A stretch of 64,000 nt of DNA, from NCBI GenBank assembly GCA_029948255.1, contig JALIZF010001811.1:62001-126000 (forward strand). The letters are read 5' to 3'. Below are positions 43,427 through 55,888 of this stretch, piece by piece. Below the pieces are notes generated by a model. That model searched no databases and had not been told where the DNA came from. It saw only the letters and a program-made list of their open reading frames with translations. The number at the start of each line of letters is the position of its first letter. Within the stretch, counting starts at the first letter, position 1. Made by a program: the position numbers and the translations under genes. The stretch is from Telmatactis stephensoni. Taxonomy: Eukaryota; Cnidaria; Anthozoa; Actiniaria; Isophelliidae.

Positions 43427-46400
43427 TTCTCAAAAAATTAAAATATACTTGTCTTTTTGCGTCTTTAAGTAGTCAAGTCAACACTAGCATTTAACAAGAA
43501 GAATTTGCAGCATTCATTCCTCTTGACAGCCAATCTTTAGCCATTAAGATATATACCAACGCGAATCAAATTGACGAACCGTTCTGAAGTCGTCTTGGGA
43601 TCAACTATTCTTTTTCATGGTAATCTTTTGTGGTGCTTGTGTAGAGTTCCACGTCTTTGAGAGAACTGTTTAATGACACGCATGTGGAACGAAATTGTCA
43701 CATGACGAAATAATGGGTAATCATAAATCACATGGGATTGACCGGCGGTACTTAAGGTACTGGATGAATAAAGCAACGTCGTCAGTTCACCTCATCTTTC
43801 AAATCTCTCAATTGGTGCTTCACCTCACCATTTCGGAAGTGTTATTGAAAACAAAAATGAAAATACAATGTTATATTCAATATTCTCGAGTGTTGAAAGT
43901 GTATATGAAGCGAAAATTCTTTTAGCGTGTTCATAAATCATATTGTTTGAAATACACGATTCCACAGTATGAAATGCATGTCTTGGGTTAGAATTGACAA
44001 TTTCAGTTACAAGCCCTCAAAGTAGTGCCATTTGCCTTCCAAAAGTGTCCCGGAGAATTTCTCACGTTTTACAGAAAATAGCGTGAAGAAAAGTAAAATA
44101 ACCTTGCTACCAAAAGGTTGTTTATCCGCATTTAATTATTTTTAGTGACGATTATTTTAGAGGGAGAAAACATTTCTTTTATTTCTTAACATACCTTTCT
44201 GCATGGTTATCAATAATACTTTATCAATATTTTGCACCCAAAATGACGTCATTTTGGTAGCAGATGAAATAATTTTGAAAGCGAGTAAAATCTTCAACCT
44301 TTACCCTAGACATTTCAAACTTTGGAATCGTATATTTCAGATGGTAATTTAAATATCATAAAAAGAGACTTTGAAATAGAACAATCAGTGGCATATTTCT
44401 ATATTTTACCTTTATCTATACCTTTATTTTTTATTTTACCTTTTGAAAATCAAGCTAATGTTAAGTCAACACTTCAAAATCTTCAATGAAAAGATCATCA
44501 CTGCAATAGCTAACTAATACTCACAAAGTATTCCAATACTGATAAATGTTAGCACTAACAATACCGATGCACAAGGTTAAGAAGCTCGTTCAAATGGTGA
44601 GAGAAACTGTATTACAATGGTGGCTTCCTGAACGATATTTGATTCATTTATCATTACATTGTAAAGCACTTCGAGAGATTCTTCGATTAATATTACACAT
44701 ACTTTTGCATGGACCAAAACTAGCTGGTTTCCTGTATAATGTGACTCATGAGCTTAAAATTTCCAACGCAAGTTTCGTGTACAATCGGCTGAAGAATTCG
44801 AGCACTAATGTCATCGATGCATATTTGAGTAACAGGAGTCCCAATATCATATTTCCTTCAATCTCGTAACCAGAGTCCACATTACTTTCGGCCTACGGTA
44901 AATCGCGTCGAGCATGCGCAGTAGCATAGTTAAACACATTTGCGAGTGAGTGAGTGAGTGACTCATTTGCATATTTTTACCCCTCACTATAACTCGTGGA
45001 TTTGCAATCCACGAGCTAAAAACGAAAGGAAAGAAATGCATTTCCATAAAAACATATCAAATTCTAACGATCGTAAAGTTTAGATATCAAGAAATCGCTG
45101 CTATTTTCGGGCTCTCTGTGTTAAGCAAACCACAGGTCCCTGTTTCTACACTAGCTGTTCCAGTCGTTTTTCGCGCGGCCAAAAGCAAGATAGCGGACTT
45201 GCATGGTTAGCATGTTTTCACTCGAATGGCTGTAAATTTAAATGGAATACTCGAAGAAAATCGGCTTTTTTTCGCGACGATCGAAAATTTAGTCCAACTT
45301 CCAAATATGGTAAGCACAAATTTCCTTATATGGAAGAAGGAGCTCGTGCGAAACAGCACATTTTTATGTTGCGGCGCAGGATACATGTTTTTTTGTTTTT
45401 CGTTTTTGTTTTTGTTTTTTTGTGTGTTTGTTGTTGTTTTTGTTGTTAACAAGGTTCTACTCTGTCCATCAGTAATAGATATGTCAATGTAAAAGTATTT
45501 CGCGTAATGTGTATATTGTGTAACCTAGAGACTGTGGAGGGAGGAAGGTCGAGAGAGCCGAAAGAAAAGGCTGTTTTACTGGATTGTCTTTAATTTTGCG
45601 CTCATGGACGCTTCTAGAATTCTTGAGTGGCTTGAGGCTTTCTTATCTTTCTATTTTCAAGTGTTTAATCCATCAATAGAAATGCACAACAGTTGGCTTT
45701 ATCATTAAAGAATGGGGCCTCTCGAATATTGTGGGACCTCTCACTTCGCTCAAATACATACTAAAGTTCTCGGAAAGGTACTTCAGTATTTAAAGAGTTC
45801 TAAATGAACGTACTCAGTATTCATATTGACATATATTTCGCAAGAAAGTTTAAAGCAAAACGAATTACCTGTAATGCTATTCAACGGACGCTTGTCTTCG
45901 TCTAACGAGAAAATTTTGAGAGAGAAAATTATAACAAATCACTTAAAAAGAAACCGCTCTATTTGGACATACAACCAATGCAGAAATAGAAAAAAAATCA
46001 TCCTCTGTGTGGAATAAACAAATTTTGAAAAAGTTCTATTCAAAATCAAATCATTCTCTGTGCTTTTCAAGTTACATCTTGCCGAAAAATAGATTAATTA
46101 ATTTATTGAACAAAAGGCACGACAAAGAAACTTCGCATGGATAATGAAATATATATTTTTGGAGCAACTAGTAACACCTGTATATGCTGATGATGCAAGT
46201 AACATCAAATATCAATAATCCTCACCATAGAGATATATGGACTTCCGCTAAACTGTCTAAACTGAGCTCATCTTGAATCTCATTCTGAAAATTGATGTAT
46301 TTCTTGGACGTGACAGTATCACAGGCAAATGTTATAAAGTTTTTCAGAAGGTCGTGCACCTAATAGTGTTCTGCGTCCCGACAATTGAACTGCAATACCA

Positions 46401-46454
46401 AGAAGAAGAAAAAACACCTCAAATCGTTTCGCGATCCCGGCAAAGATCCAAAAT
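43427..46454. other. Intergenic region between GPCR copies
   Basis: A member of the tctcgtaaccagag repeat family lies at about 44862-44905. A short palindrome (AACTCGTGGATTTGCAATCC, then ACGAG) is at about 44992-45017 and a T-rich run at 45386-45450. A possible first exon at 45226-45309 (MAVNLNGILEENR, donor atg|gtaagc) has no partner that I could prove. Confidence 0.4.
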
Positions 46455-47381
46455 ATGAATCAATCGAGAAACAACTGCTTTTATAAATATCTCGCAAACT
46501 ATGTCATCAACGACCTTGAGTTCTTCAAAAGTCTTTTAATTTTGAATATCTCTTTGAACGCCATTCTTACGATTTCGGCGACACTTGGAAACGGACTTGT
46601 TATCTTCATAATCGCAACGTCGCCGCATCTCCAAACTCCATCGTATTTACTCTTAGCAAGTTTAGCGTTCACAGATCTTTTAGTTGGTCTGTTGTATCAT
46701 CCACTGTTAATCAGTATGAGCGCATTATATCTAAGAGGTGACGTCGGAGGAATTTGTAGACTTTCCTTGGTCTTTGACATCGTTGTACTGTTTCTGACTT
46801 TTCTGTCGCTGTTTATGTCCTGTTACATCAGCATTGACAGGTACTTGGCGCTCAGTCTAAAGCATCGCTACAAGTTTAAAGTCACCAAACGCCGTGTTTG
46901 CGGTTTAGTTGTTCTTACATGGGGTGTGGCTTTGGCGTCCACCCTGGCCGCAACTTTAAGTGAAGAGTTAGCGTTCTATTGGCGGTCCTTCTCAGCATTA
47001 CTCGGGTTCCTTGTATTGTTGGTGGCCTGTGCTTTCTACATCAAGTCCTTCATAACCCTTCGACGATACACATCAAAAATTGAGGACCAACAAGCCAACC
47101 CATCGCTAGTGAACTTTGACGTTGCAAAATATAAGAAAACTTTGAAGACAATGCTGGCCATATTGGGGTGTTTTATCGGATGCTTTCTCCCTATTCTATT
47201 AACTTTTATTGCAATGAACTATCTTGGATTGCATAGAAGCACTCCTATTCTCATTTCGCTCTCGTTTATTATTTTCACGTTGAATTCAAGTCTGAATCCT
47301 GTTATTTACGTCGTACGATTTACGGACATTCAAGTTGTATGCATGCAAACCTTGAGGGACATTTTCAAGAGAGCGCGCTAG
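46455..47381 (+). CDS. Rhodopsin-like (class A) GPCR, intact, intronless
   Basis: A single exon of 308 residues starts MNQSRNNCFY with N-glycosylation sites near the N-terminus. Seven hydrophobic segments are visible: TM1 with SATLGNGLVIF, TM2 SLAFTDLLVGLLYHP, and TM3 ending in DRY (residues 128-130, SIDRYLALSLKHRYK). The third loop is KYKKTLKTM. TM6 is ILGCFIGCFLPIL and TM7 has NPVIY (281-285) followed by VVRFTDIQ. The melanocortin/adenosine-like layout, with short loops and no long tail, is common in expanded cnidarian receptor families, where ligands are mostly unknown. It is a paralogue of the copies at 41856, 42450 and 54989. A MITE follows 24 bases after the stop. Confidence 0.92.
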   Translation: MNQSRNNCFYKYLANYVINDLEFFKSLLILNISLNAILTISATLGNGLVIFIIATSPHLQTPSYLLLASLAFTDLLVGLLYHPLLISMSALYLRGDVGGICRLSLVFDIVVLFLTFLSLFMSCYISIDRYLALSLKHRYKFKVTKRRVCGLVVLTWGVALASTLAATLSEELAFYWRSFSALLGFLVLLVACAFYIKSFITLRRYTSKIEDQQANPSLVNFDVAKYKKTLKTMLAILGCFIGCFLPILLTFIAMNYLGLHRSTPILISLSFIIFTLNSSLNPVIYVVRFTDIQVVCMQTLRDIFKRAR

Positions 47382-47404
47382 CGTAGCTAAGGGGCTGTGT
47401 AAAT

Positions 47405-47515
47405 GAAGGCGAGTTGTCCCTGGTAGCAGGGATAACTCTTTTGTTTCGTATCCCCCAGGGAATTGAAGAAAACAAAAACAAAGTTACCCAGCTACCACGG
47501 ACAACTCGCCTTTGT
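47405..47515. mobile_element. 111-bp hairpin MITE
   Basis: The left end AAGGCGAGTTGTCCCTGGTA and right end (reverse complement AAGGCGAGTTGTCCGTGGTA) match with one difference. It is inserted just after the intact GPCR and related to 5388-5540. Confidence 0.85.
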
Positions 47516-48145
47516 ATTAACAACCCATAAGTCATTGAACCATTTACTATTATTCTAAAACTCGTTAATGATTCATAAGCAAACAGGCCAATCGAAGACC
47601 TTCAATCGGTCACACGTAGGCTTTATCGTAGTTTACTGTGATTGGCCAAAAACGTTTTTGATGAGAGTATCAAACGCGGTACGTCATATCAGGTTTCTTT
47701 GGTTAGCTTTAGCGAAAAGTTAATTTGAACATCACAAATGTCAAGTTTTCCACTTTCAAATGAAGCGTAAAAAACCTAGCTGTACAGAACCTTTCACCCA
47801 TGCAAAATTAGATTTAGCGGAAAGCAATTCAAAGTAAAGCAAATACGATTCTTCTTTTGGTTGCTTTTATATCTTTAGGCAACTTAACTCCCTGAGTCGC
47901 GAGTACACTACTTCACTGATCAATCTCTAGCAAACTAAAATATTGGCTCGAAGGTTGTAAATGCTCCCGGGGGAGGGGGACACTCCTCTATATATTGCTA
48001 TACGGGTATGTGCCACTTGATAGGGCATGGTTTTTCAGCTCCAGGGTCTGGGGTAGGGTATCATTTTTGCCTTTTTCGTCTGGGATAGGTTACCGTTTTG
48101 GTCTGGGACAGGGTATGTCTTGCGCATGCAGTAACGCCACTATTA
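47516..48145. other. Intergenic, start of a CTCCCGGGGGAGGGGGA-type repeat
   Basis: At about 47961 the phrase CTCCCGGGGGAGGGGGACAC resembles the end of the MITE at 58533-58956. It continues with repeated GGTCTGGG and TAGGGTAT words up to the left arm of the palindrome. Confidence 0.5.
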
Positions 48146-51100
48146 GTTTAAGTGTCATTGACTCTAAATATCAAATATACGGCGGCCATTCCAAAAATTA
48201 GATTTTCTTGAAACTCTGCATACAGCTTCCCTATACCTACCTATGAAGAACCACCCATATGATTAGGTGTGGAAGCCTTTGGTTTCCATGGCAACGCACA
48301 TGCCTTATTTTGGGCCAGTTTTGATCAAAAACACTCCCAAATTTCCAACTTTTTAATACCTCACTGTAACTAGGTTACCTAATGCCTGAAAATAATTTCA
48401 ATATCCTAGAAAATATCAATCTTTTGCTATTCGTTTGGTTGCCTTTGTGTCTCAATTGTTGCCTTGGCAACCGAATACAGGTATTTTAAACATTACATGG
48501 TTTTCGAGTTTTGAAAATTGCTGAATTTTGACCAACTTTAGGGATCCATAACTCTGGTGGTAACGCTGAAATCGTAAAGCAACTGACATCATGTGAACAC
48601 TTTATCTTAGCCTTTGCCAGGAATTGTTTTATATTTTTGGGCAATCAAATAATAACGATGTCATGCTGCTTTAAACTAACCCATCTATTGCAATTGCAGG
48701 AAATATGACCTCGCATTTTGTTCTGATTTTTATGGTTAAATCCTCTTTACTTGGCTTGAGAAAGTCATGAATAAGGGCTCTAATGACAACAATTTATGTT
48801 TTTATCAATTTAAAAGAAATATTGATCAGTTAACTGACGGGTCTTGCAACTGAAATATGCTAATTAGCCTGCTTCGACCCCAACTTTTACTGCATCATAG
48901 TTCCAAAATTTTCAAACACCACAACGTAAATTTGGCACTATAAGTAGACTTACCTTGACTCAAAGCAAAAATATATCATCAAAGAATAATTGTTCTCCAT
49001 GTTGAAAGCATTGGCAACCGAATCAGTCCAAGAGAAACGTGACAACGCCAATGAGTCCAGCTTCATAATTCACACGGCAACTTTCAAACATCTCTTTCTG
49101 AGTTACTCGATAATGCTTCATAAGAAGTCTTAGCATATCCATCAGAGGTCAGTAAAGTCCATAATCCTCTTTGAAGAAGCCATTTCAGGAGGAAAAATCA
49201 AGCGAAAGCTACAAAGCTCGAAGACTTTAAAAATATGTACCGCTGACCACGTCAATAATCACTCAAGGCTCACCACAGGTAACCCAGATATTCCATATTT
49301 GGCTTCGTTCTCCGCTTTTTTGGGGGAAGGGTGGCGCAGGAAAGGAAGGAAGAAGGAAAGGAAGGAGGGAGGGAAGGAAGGAAGGAAGAAGGAGGGGGGC
49401 ATTGGGGGGTCTGGCCGGTACACCGCAACACCGCAAAGAAATAAATGTCATCACCATTTGGCTTCGTTTTCCGCTTTTTTGGGGGAGGGAGGCGCAGGAA
49501 AGGAAGGAAGAAGGAAAGGAAGGAGGGTGGGAAGAAAGGAAGGAGGGAGGGAAGGAGGGAGGGAGGGAGGGAGGGAGGGAGGGAGGGAGGGAGGGAGGGA
49601 GGGAGGGAGGAAGGGAGGGAAGGAGGGAGGGAAGGAAGGAAGGAAGGAGGGGGACATTGGGGGGTCTGGCATACCGCAACACCGCAAAGAAATAAATGTC
49701 AACACCGCAAAAAATACTCTCGACGGAACACTGTCATCGCATTTTTTCAAGAGGAACGTGATAAAACATTTTTGTTGGACCTTAAAACTCGCAATGCCGC
49801 AAAAAAATTTCGCTTCACCGTACATCGCACTCAAAATAACGTAAACACTGCACATCGCAAGATTTGTGATCACCGCAACACCACATTTTTTCAGTCTCGT
49901 TCACCGCAACAGCGAACTAAAAAAGGCCAACACCGCACCACCGCAAACCCCAATGTCCCCCTCAGGAAAGAAGGGAGGGAGGGAGATGGTACTCGAGTAA
50001 AAATGAGAAAAAAAACAGCAGTGTATTCTGCAGTCCGAATATGCGGCACAGGTTCAATGATTTTTCTCAGGATCATTTGCATGACAACGTGGTAATTGGG
50101 GATCAATTCGGTGGTGGGGATCCAGTGGCGGATCCAAGGGGGGGGGGTCCAGGGGGGCCAGTGCCCTCCCCTTTTCAGTTGGGTCCTCTTATTTTTTTTT
50201 CTTTCTTTCTCTCTCTCACTCACTCTCTATATCTTGTCTAAACGTGTAGAACAGTATACTTTCCCATTTCCCAAAGCATTACTTTCTAAATGTTTGTTGT
50301 TGGTTGGTTTCAGTTTATCGTAATTGTTTAGCCCAAATTTCGCGCCCGCTGCGCTCGCGAAAAAAGGATAACTATATAATAGGTTGTTTTAGCCTTTCAG
50401 AATTTGATGGCTTGCTACAGCCCTGTGATGTTACTTTAGAAGGGGGCTTGAGGAAATTATGCCCTCTGTGTTTTGTAAAATGGTGCACCCCCCTTTCAAA
50501 AGGTCTAGATCCGCATTTCTGTTGTGTCGGCGGTACAACTAGTCATGTTTAAATTTGACTGAAGATTACACTGAATTGCATAAATAATTTGTTATCCTGT
50601 ATATTTATTTCAGTTCGATGCACATGCTTCTGACCAGATGCTTCGGCTTCTTTCAAACCATGTGATTTAGTGTTAGGGTATTTAGTGATAGCTTAGTTTT
50701 ATTGATTAGGTGTCCTAAAGTGTCTTTCAATCAGCTTAGCGTTAACTGTCAAAAATTTTGCCTTAAATTGAGAAACACAACAATGTTAAGATTAATAACG
50801 GAATCACGATACAATTTTCAGATATTGTACCTATTATTATCGTACGTTTGTGGAGTTCCTCAAGTGTTTGATAATAGTCCGACAGGAATTCAGTATTATC
50901 ATAAACCAAGTGCATTTTACTTCCATTTCAATCTCTCACTTTACTTACTTTTCAATCTCTCACTGTACAGTGTACTGTACTTCTTTATCAGGACGACTTG
51001 CAAGGTCAAAGCATTACAAGGGCATGCAATGCCTGAAGATATGGAGCCTTTCGTTTTCCAGTAGCAACCTCTACCTCTAAGTCAAACTCTTCACACATAA

Positions 51101-52455
51101 GTTTCACATACCAAGAAGACTGCAATGAAACAGTTCCTTCCTTCCTTTTGCGGTGTTGCGGTGATGACATTTATTTCTTTGCGGTGTTGCGGTGTACCGG
51201 CCAGACCCCCCAATGCCCCCCTCCTTCCTTCCTTACTTCCTTCCTTCCTTCCCTCCTTCCTTTCCTTCTTCCTTCCTTTCCTGCGCCTCCCTCCCCCCAA
51301 AAAAGCGGAGAACGAAGCCAAATATGGAATATCTGGGTTACCTGTGGTGAGCCTTGAGTGATTATTGACGTGGTCAGCGGTACATATTTTTAAAGTCTTC
51401 GAGCTTTGTAGCTTTCGCTTGATTTTTCCTCCTGAAATGGCTTCTTCAAAGAGGATTATGGACTTTACTGACCTCTGATGGATATGCTAAGACTTCTTAT
51501 GAAGCATTATCGAGTAACTCAGAAGCTGGACTCATTGGCGTTGTCACGTTTCTCTTGGACTGATTCGGTTGCCAATGCTTTCAACATGGAGAACAATTAT
51601 TCTTTGATGATATATTTTTGCTTTGGGTCAAGGTAAGTCTACTTATAGTGCTAAATTTACGTTGTGGTGTTTGAAAATTTTGGAACTATGATGCAGTAAA
51701 AGTTGGGGTCGAAGCAGGCTAATTAGCATATTTCAGTTGCAAGACCCGTCAGTTAACTGATCAATATTTCTTTTAAATTGATAAAAACATAAATTGTTGT
51801 CATTAGAGCCCTTATTCATGACTTTCTCAAGCCAAGTAAAGAGGATTTAACCATAAAAATCAGAACAAAATGCGAGGTCATATTTCCTGCAATTGCAATA
51901 GATGGGTTAGTTTAAAGCAGCATGACATCGTTATTATTTGATTGCCCAAAAATATAAAACAATTCCTGGCAAAGGCTAAGATAAAGTGTTCACATGATGT
52001 CAGTTGCTTTACGATTTCAGCGTTACCACCAGAGTTATGGATCCCTAAAGTTGGTCAAAATTCAGCAATTTTCAAAACTCGAAAACCATGTAATGTTTAA
52101 AATACCTGTATTCGGTTGCCAAGGCAACAATTGAGACACAAAGGCAACCAAACGAATAGCAAAAGATTGATATTTTCTAGGATATTAAAATTATTTTCAG
52201 GCATTAGGTAACCTAGTTACAGTGAGGTATTAAAAAGTTGGAAATTTGGGAGTGTTTTTGATCAAAACTGGCCCAAAATAAGGCATGTGCGTTGCCATGG
52301 AAACCAAAGGCTTCCACACCTAATCATATGGGTGGTTCTTCATAGGTAGGTATAGGGAAGCTGTATGCAGAGTTTCAAGAAAATCTAATTTTTGGAATGG
52401 CCGCCGATTTCAAAAAATGTTTGATATTTACAGTCATTTACACTTAAACACGCTT
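48146..52455. mobile_element. 4.3-kb palindromic element, about 1.3-kb inverted arms
   Basis: The left arm 48146-49455 and right arm 51160-52455 are inverted copies, with only single-base differences in the stretches I compared (for example TAATTTCAATATCC versus TAATTTTAATATCC). One indel of about 36 bases is present in the left arm at about 49062-49097. The outer ends are GTTTAAGTGT. The inner ends carry purine tracts and ACCGCAACACCGC words. The 1.7-kb centre has a second purine tract (49458-49700) but no recognisable transposase. It could be a Foldback-like transposon or a recent inverted duplication. Poly-Arg/Gly/Glu and poly-Pro/Ser open frames inside are artefacts of the purine tracts. 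Confidence 0.85.
49456..51159. other. Centre of the palindrome
   Basis: It contains a (GGGA)n tract at about 49545-49640, a run of loose CACCGCAAC words at about 49660-49960, and AT-rich sequence. An open frame at 50702-51064 encodes a hydrophobic stretch without recognisable domains. No transposase or other gene was identified. Confidence 0.5.
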
Positions 52456-52623
52456 TCAATTAAACAAAAAGCTAAATAAAAAAGATCAGTGAACGTCTTG
52501 GGTGTACATTTTAGGCTTTAGTCTGAATTAGCGTATGGAAAATCAAAATTTTAGGTCTGGTGTATATAGGGTCAAATTACAAAAATTGACATCAACATTT
52601 CTTGTCCATCTTATTCTTTCCAG

Positions 52624-52832
52624 GTAAAATATTTCGTGTTTCTCATCGTCGGGATTACATCAGAGTTTTGTATGTGGTCGAGCAAAATACTAATTTCATT
52701 GGAAGAAAGTTCTACTGTGCTAAATACATAGGCAAACGTCGACATTCCAGTGTTTGTATTTCTGCAGCACAGAGCGCACGCGCACTGAGGTCCAAATCCA
52801 ACAGTCGTTCATTCCACAGGAAGACCGACTAA
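52624..52832 (+). CDS. Possible terminal exon, small basic peptide
   Basis: A good acceptor (cttattctttccag) is followed by an open frame KIFRVSHRRDYIRVL ending in RSFHRKTD and a stop, with AATAAA near 52950. The exon is Arg/Lys/Ser-rich with no recognised domain. Upstream exons were not found. It begins just outside the right arm of the palindrome. Confidence 0.25.
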
Positions 52833-54315
<1,483 letters not shown>

Positions 54316-54881
54316 TTTACTCGTTTAAGCGCCGCTGCGCTTATTGCATTTTTAAGACTTCTGATGCGGCGCTAATTCGGGGACGGCGTTAATTCGAGGG
54401 AATTGGAATGATTTATTACGTTTAAGTAATTTTTTACAACAAAATAAACGTGTTTCAAACGCTCAAACCTCTTAATATTTTTCACAAAATTTCAACGTTG
54501 AGTTATACTGTACTTGTTTTCTTCCTTATTCCAGATGATAGCCGGATAGTTCTTCGAATAAGTGCTGTATTGTGTAAACCGCCGCCCGGTTGGCTCAGTT
54601 CGTTGAGGGCCGGTCTTTAGTGCGGAAGGTCGGGGTTCGATTCCCCGGCCGGACCAACACTCAGGGTCTTTAAATCATTGAGGAGAATTATGCTCAGACC
54701 CACAGTAATTGGCGAAAGCTGTTGTGGTGTCCCTGTCTTCATTTCAAGGAAAAGCTAAATAAACTATAAACTAATACGTGTGGCACTTTATCGAGGGCGG
54801 CCGTTATTAGTAATTTTGCTTTCAAATGCGGCGCTTAATCGAGGGCGGGGTTTAATCGGGAGCGGCGCTTAAACGAGTAAA
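54316..54881. mobile_element. TA-flanked MITE carrying a SINE
   Basis: The ends TTTACTCGTTTAAGCGCCGC and GCGGCGCTTAAACGAGTAAA are exact inverses and are flanked by TA on both sides (54314-54315 and 54882-54883), as in Tc1/mariner-type elements. Inside, both halves carry GGCGCTAATTCGGGG and ATCGAGGGCGG phrases. A tRNA-derived SINE occupies about 54580-54775. Confidence 0.85.
54580..54775 (+). mobile_element. tRNA-derived SINE nested in a MITE
   Basis: The tRNA-like head has box A TTGGCTCAGTTCGTTGAGGG and box B GGGTTCGATTCCCCGGC, with a foldable acceptor (GCCCGGT with GCCGGAC). A tail follows with CTCAGGGTCTTTAAATC and ends in AATAAACTATAAACTAA. The anticodon arm does not pair as in a true tRNA, and the body continues for another 120 bases, so it is a SINE rather than a gene. 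Confidence 0.75.
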
Positions 54882-54988
54882 TAATATATCTTGGTTATAC
54901 TCTCCTGGAATATAATCACACCGATCAAAACATGATCATGGAAAGGTGTTATGAATAGACTAAAGCGTTTCAGTGATTCAAATAATCC

Positions 54989-55888
54989 CTAAGTTTGTCG
55001 ACAAGCCTGACGAATGTCAGTAAATCTGATTAGACAAATAAATGGATTTACACTGGAAATCAATCCAAAAATTCCATTCGATAGAGACATAAAGACCATT
55101 GTTTGCTTGCGAAGATCAATATCAGGTCGCAAAGAAAACGAAAATAGAAGTGGAATGAGACGCAGAAGCGAGAGTCCAAATATTAGTAACATAGTGTTCA
55201 AACTCTTCTTGATAACTTGTACGTTAAAGCCTTGGGCTATTTCATTATTTGTAGCAATTGCTGTAGCATATCGACGAAGATTTATAAGAGATAAGATATG
55301 GAAAACACAAGTAGCAAGTAAAAGCAAAGCTAAGGCATAAGCTGGAATAGGTGCTCTTGACTGCTTAAAAAGTTGATTTTTCGCCGATGAACCAGCTCGA
55401 TAAGATAAGAAAGCTGCTATGCTCCATATAAGTACAATAACTACACGAATCCGCTTTTTAGTAACATGGTTTCTGTACCTGTTTTTTAATGTAATAGCCA
55501 GAAATCTGTCAATGCTGATGCACGAAGACATTGAAAACGACAAGAAAACAGCTATGGCTTTAACTGCTGGAAGAATCATTGTCATGTTGCAAGCGCCTTG
55601 AAAGCTTTTCAGTAGCATAAGAAGACACTGGGCTATCACCAATGGCTGGGACGCTAAACCAACCAAAAGATCCGCGAAGGCCAGGCTTGCTATTAGCAGG
55701 TAAAATGGAGTTTGGAGGTTTGGTGATCTCAAGATTGTAACGATGATTATACCATTTCCAGACGTTGTTAGAATTGATAGAAGTGTGCTGATCGCGATTA
55801 CAGCAGAAATTAGTTTCCCGGCCAAGAACTCATGGTGGTTTAGGAAGAGTATTTCAAGAGAACTAGTACAATTTCCACTAGCATTCAT
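54989..55888 (-). CDS. Rhodopsin-like (class A) GPCR, intact, intronless
   Basis: A single exon of 299 residues starts MNASGNCTSS (two N-glycosylation sites). TM1 has TSGNGIIIV and TM2 SLAFADLLVGLASQP. TM3 ends in SIDRFLAITLKNRYR, so the DRY motif is DRF (residues 127-129). TM6 is LIFGLSLLRLIPLLF. TM7 has NPFICLIRFTDIRQ, in which the NPxxY Tyr is Cys. It belongs to the same family as the receptor at 46455, sharing the SLAFxDLLVGL and RFTDI signatures, but is more diverged, on the opposite strand and alone. Loss of both conserved Tyr residues may change coupling. Confidence 0.9.
   Translation of the reverse strand: MNASGNCTSSLEILFLNHHEFLAGKLISAVIAISTLLSILTTSGNGIIIVTILRSPNLQTPFYLLIASLAFADLLVGLASQPLVIAQCLLMLLKSFQGACNMTMILPAVKAIAVFLSFSMSSCISIDRFLAITLKNRYRNHVTKKRIRVVIVLIWSIAAFLSYRAGSSAKNQLFKQSRAPIPAYALALLLLATCVFHILSLINLRRYATAIATNNEIAQGFNVQVIKKSLNTMLLIFGLSLLRLIPLLFSFSLRPDIDLRKQTMVFMSLSNGIFGLISSVNPFICLIRFTDIRQACRQT

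Noticed and set aside
44546..44869. 107-codon ORF with His/Leu-rich sequence
   Set aside because: No domain, no splice or codon support, and its end runs into a repeat family member. It was not called as a gene.
49263..50095. Poly Gly/Arg/Glu and Pro/Ser ORFs
   Set aside because: They come from purine-rich (GGGA, GGAA)n tracts in the palindrome and show no domain.
50702..51064. 120-codon ORF in the palindrome centre
   Set aside because: Hydrophobic composition follows from AT-rich DNA, and no transposase or other motif is visible.
54580..54660. tRNA gene
   Set aside because: Boxes A and B are good, but the anticodon arm does not pair and a SINE body follows.
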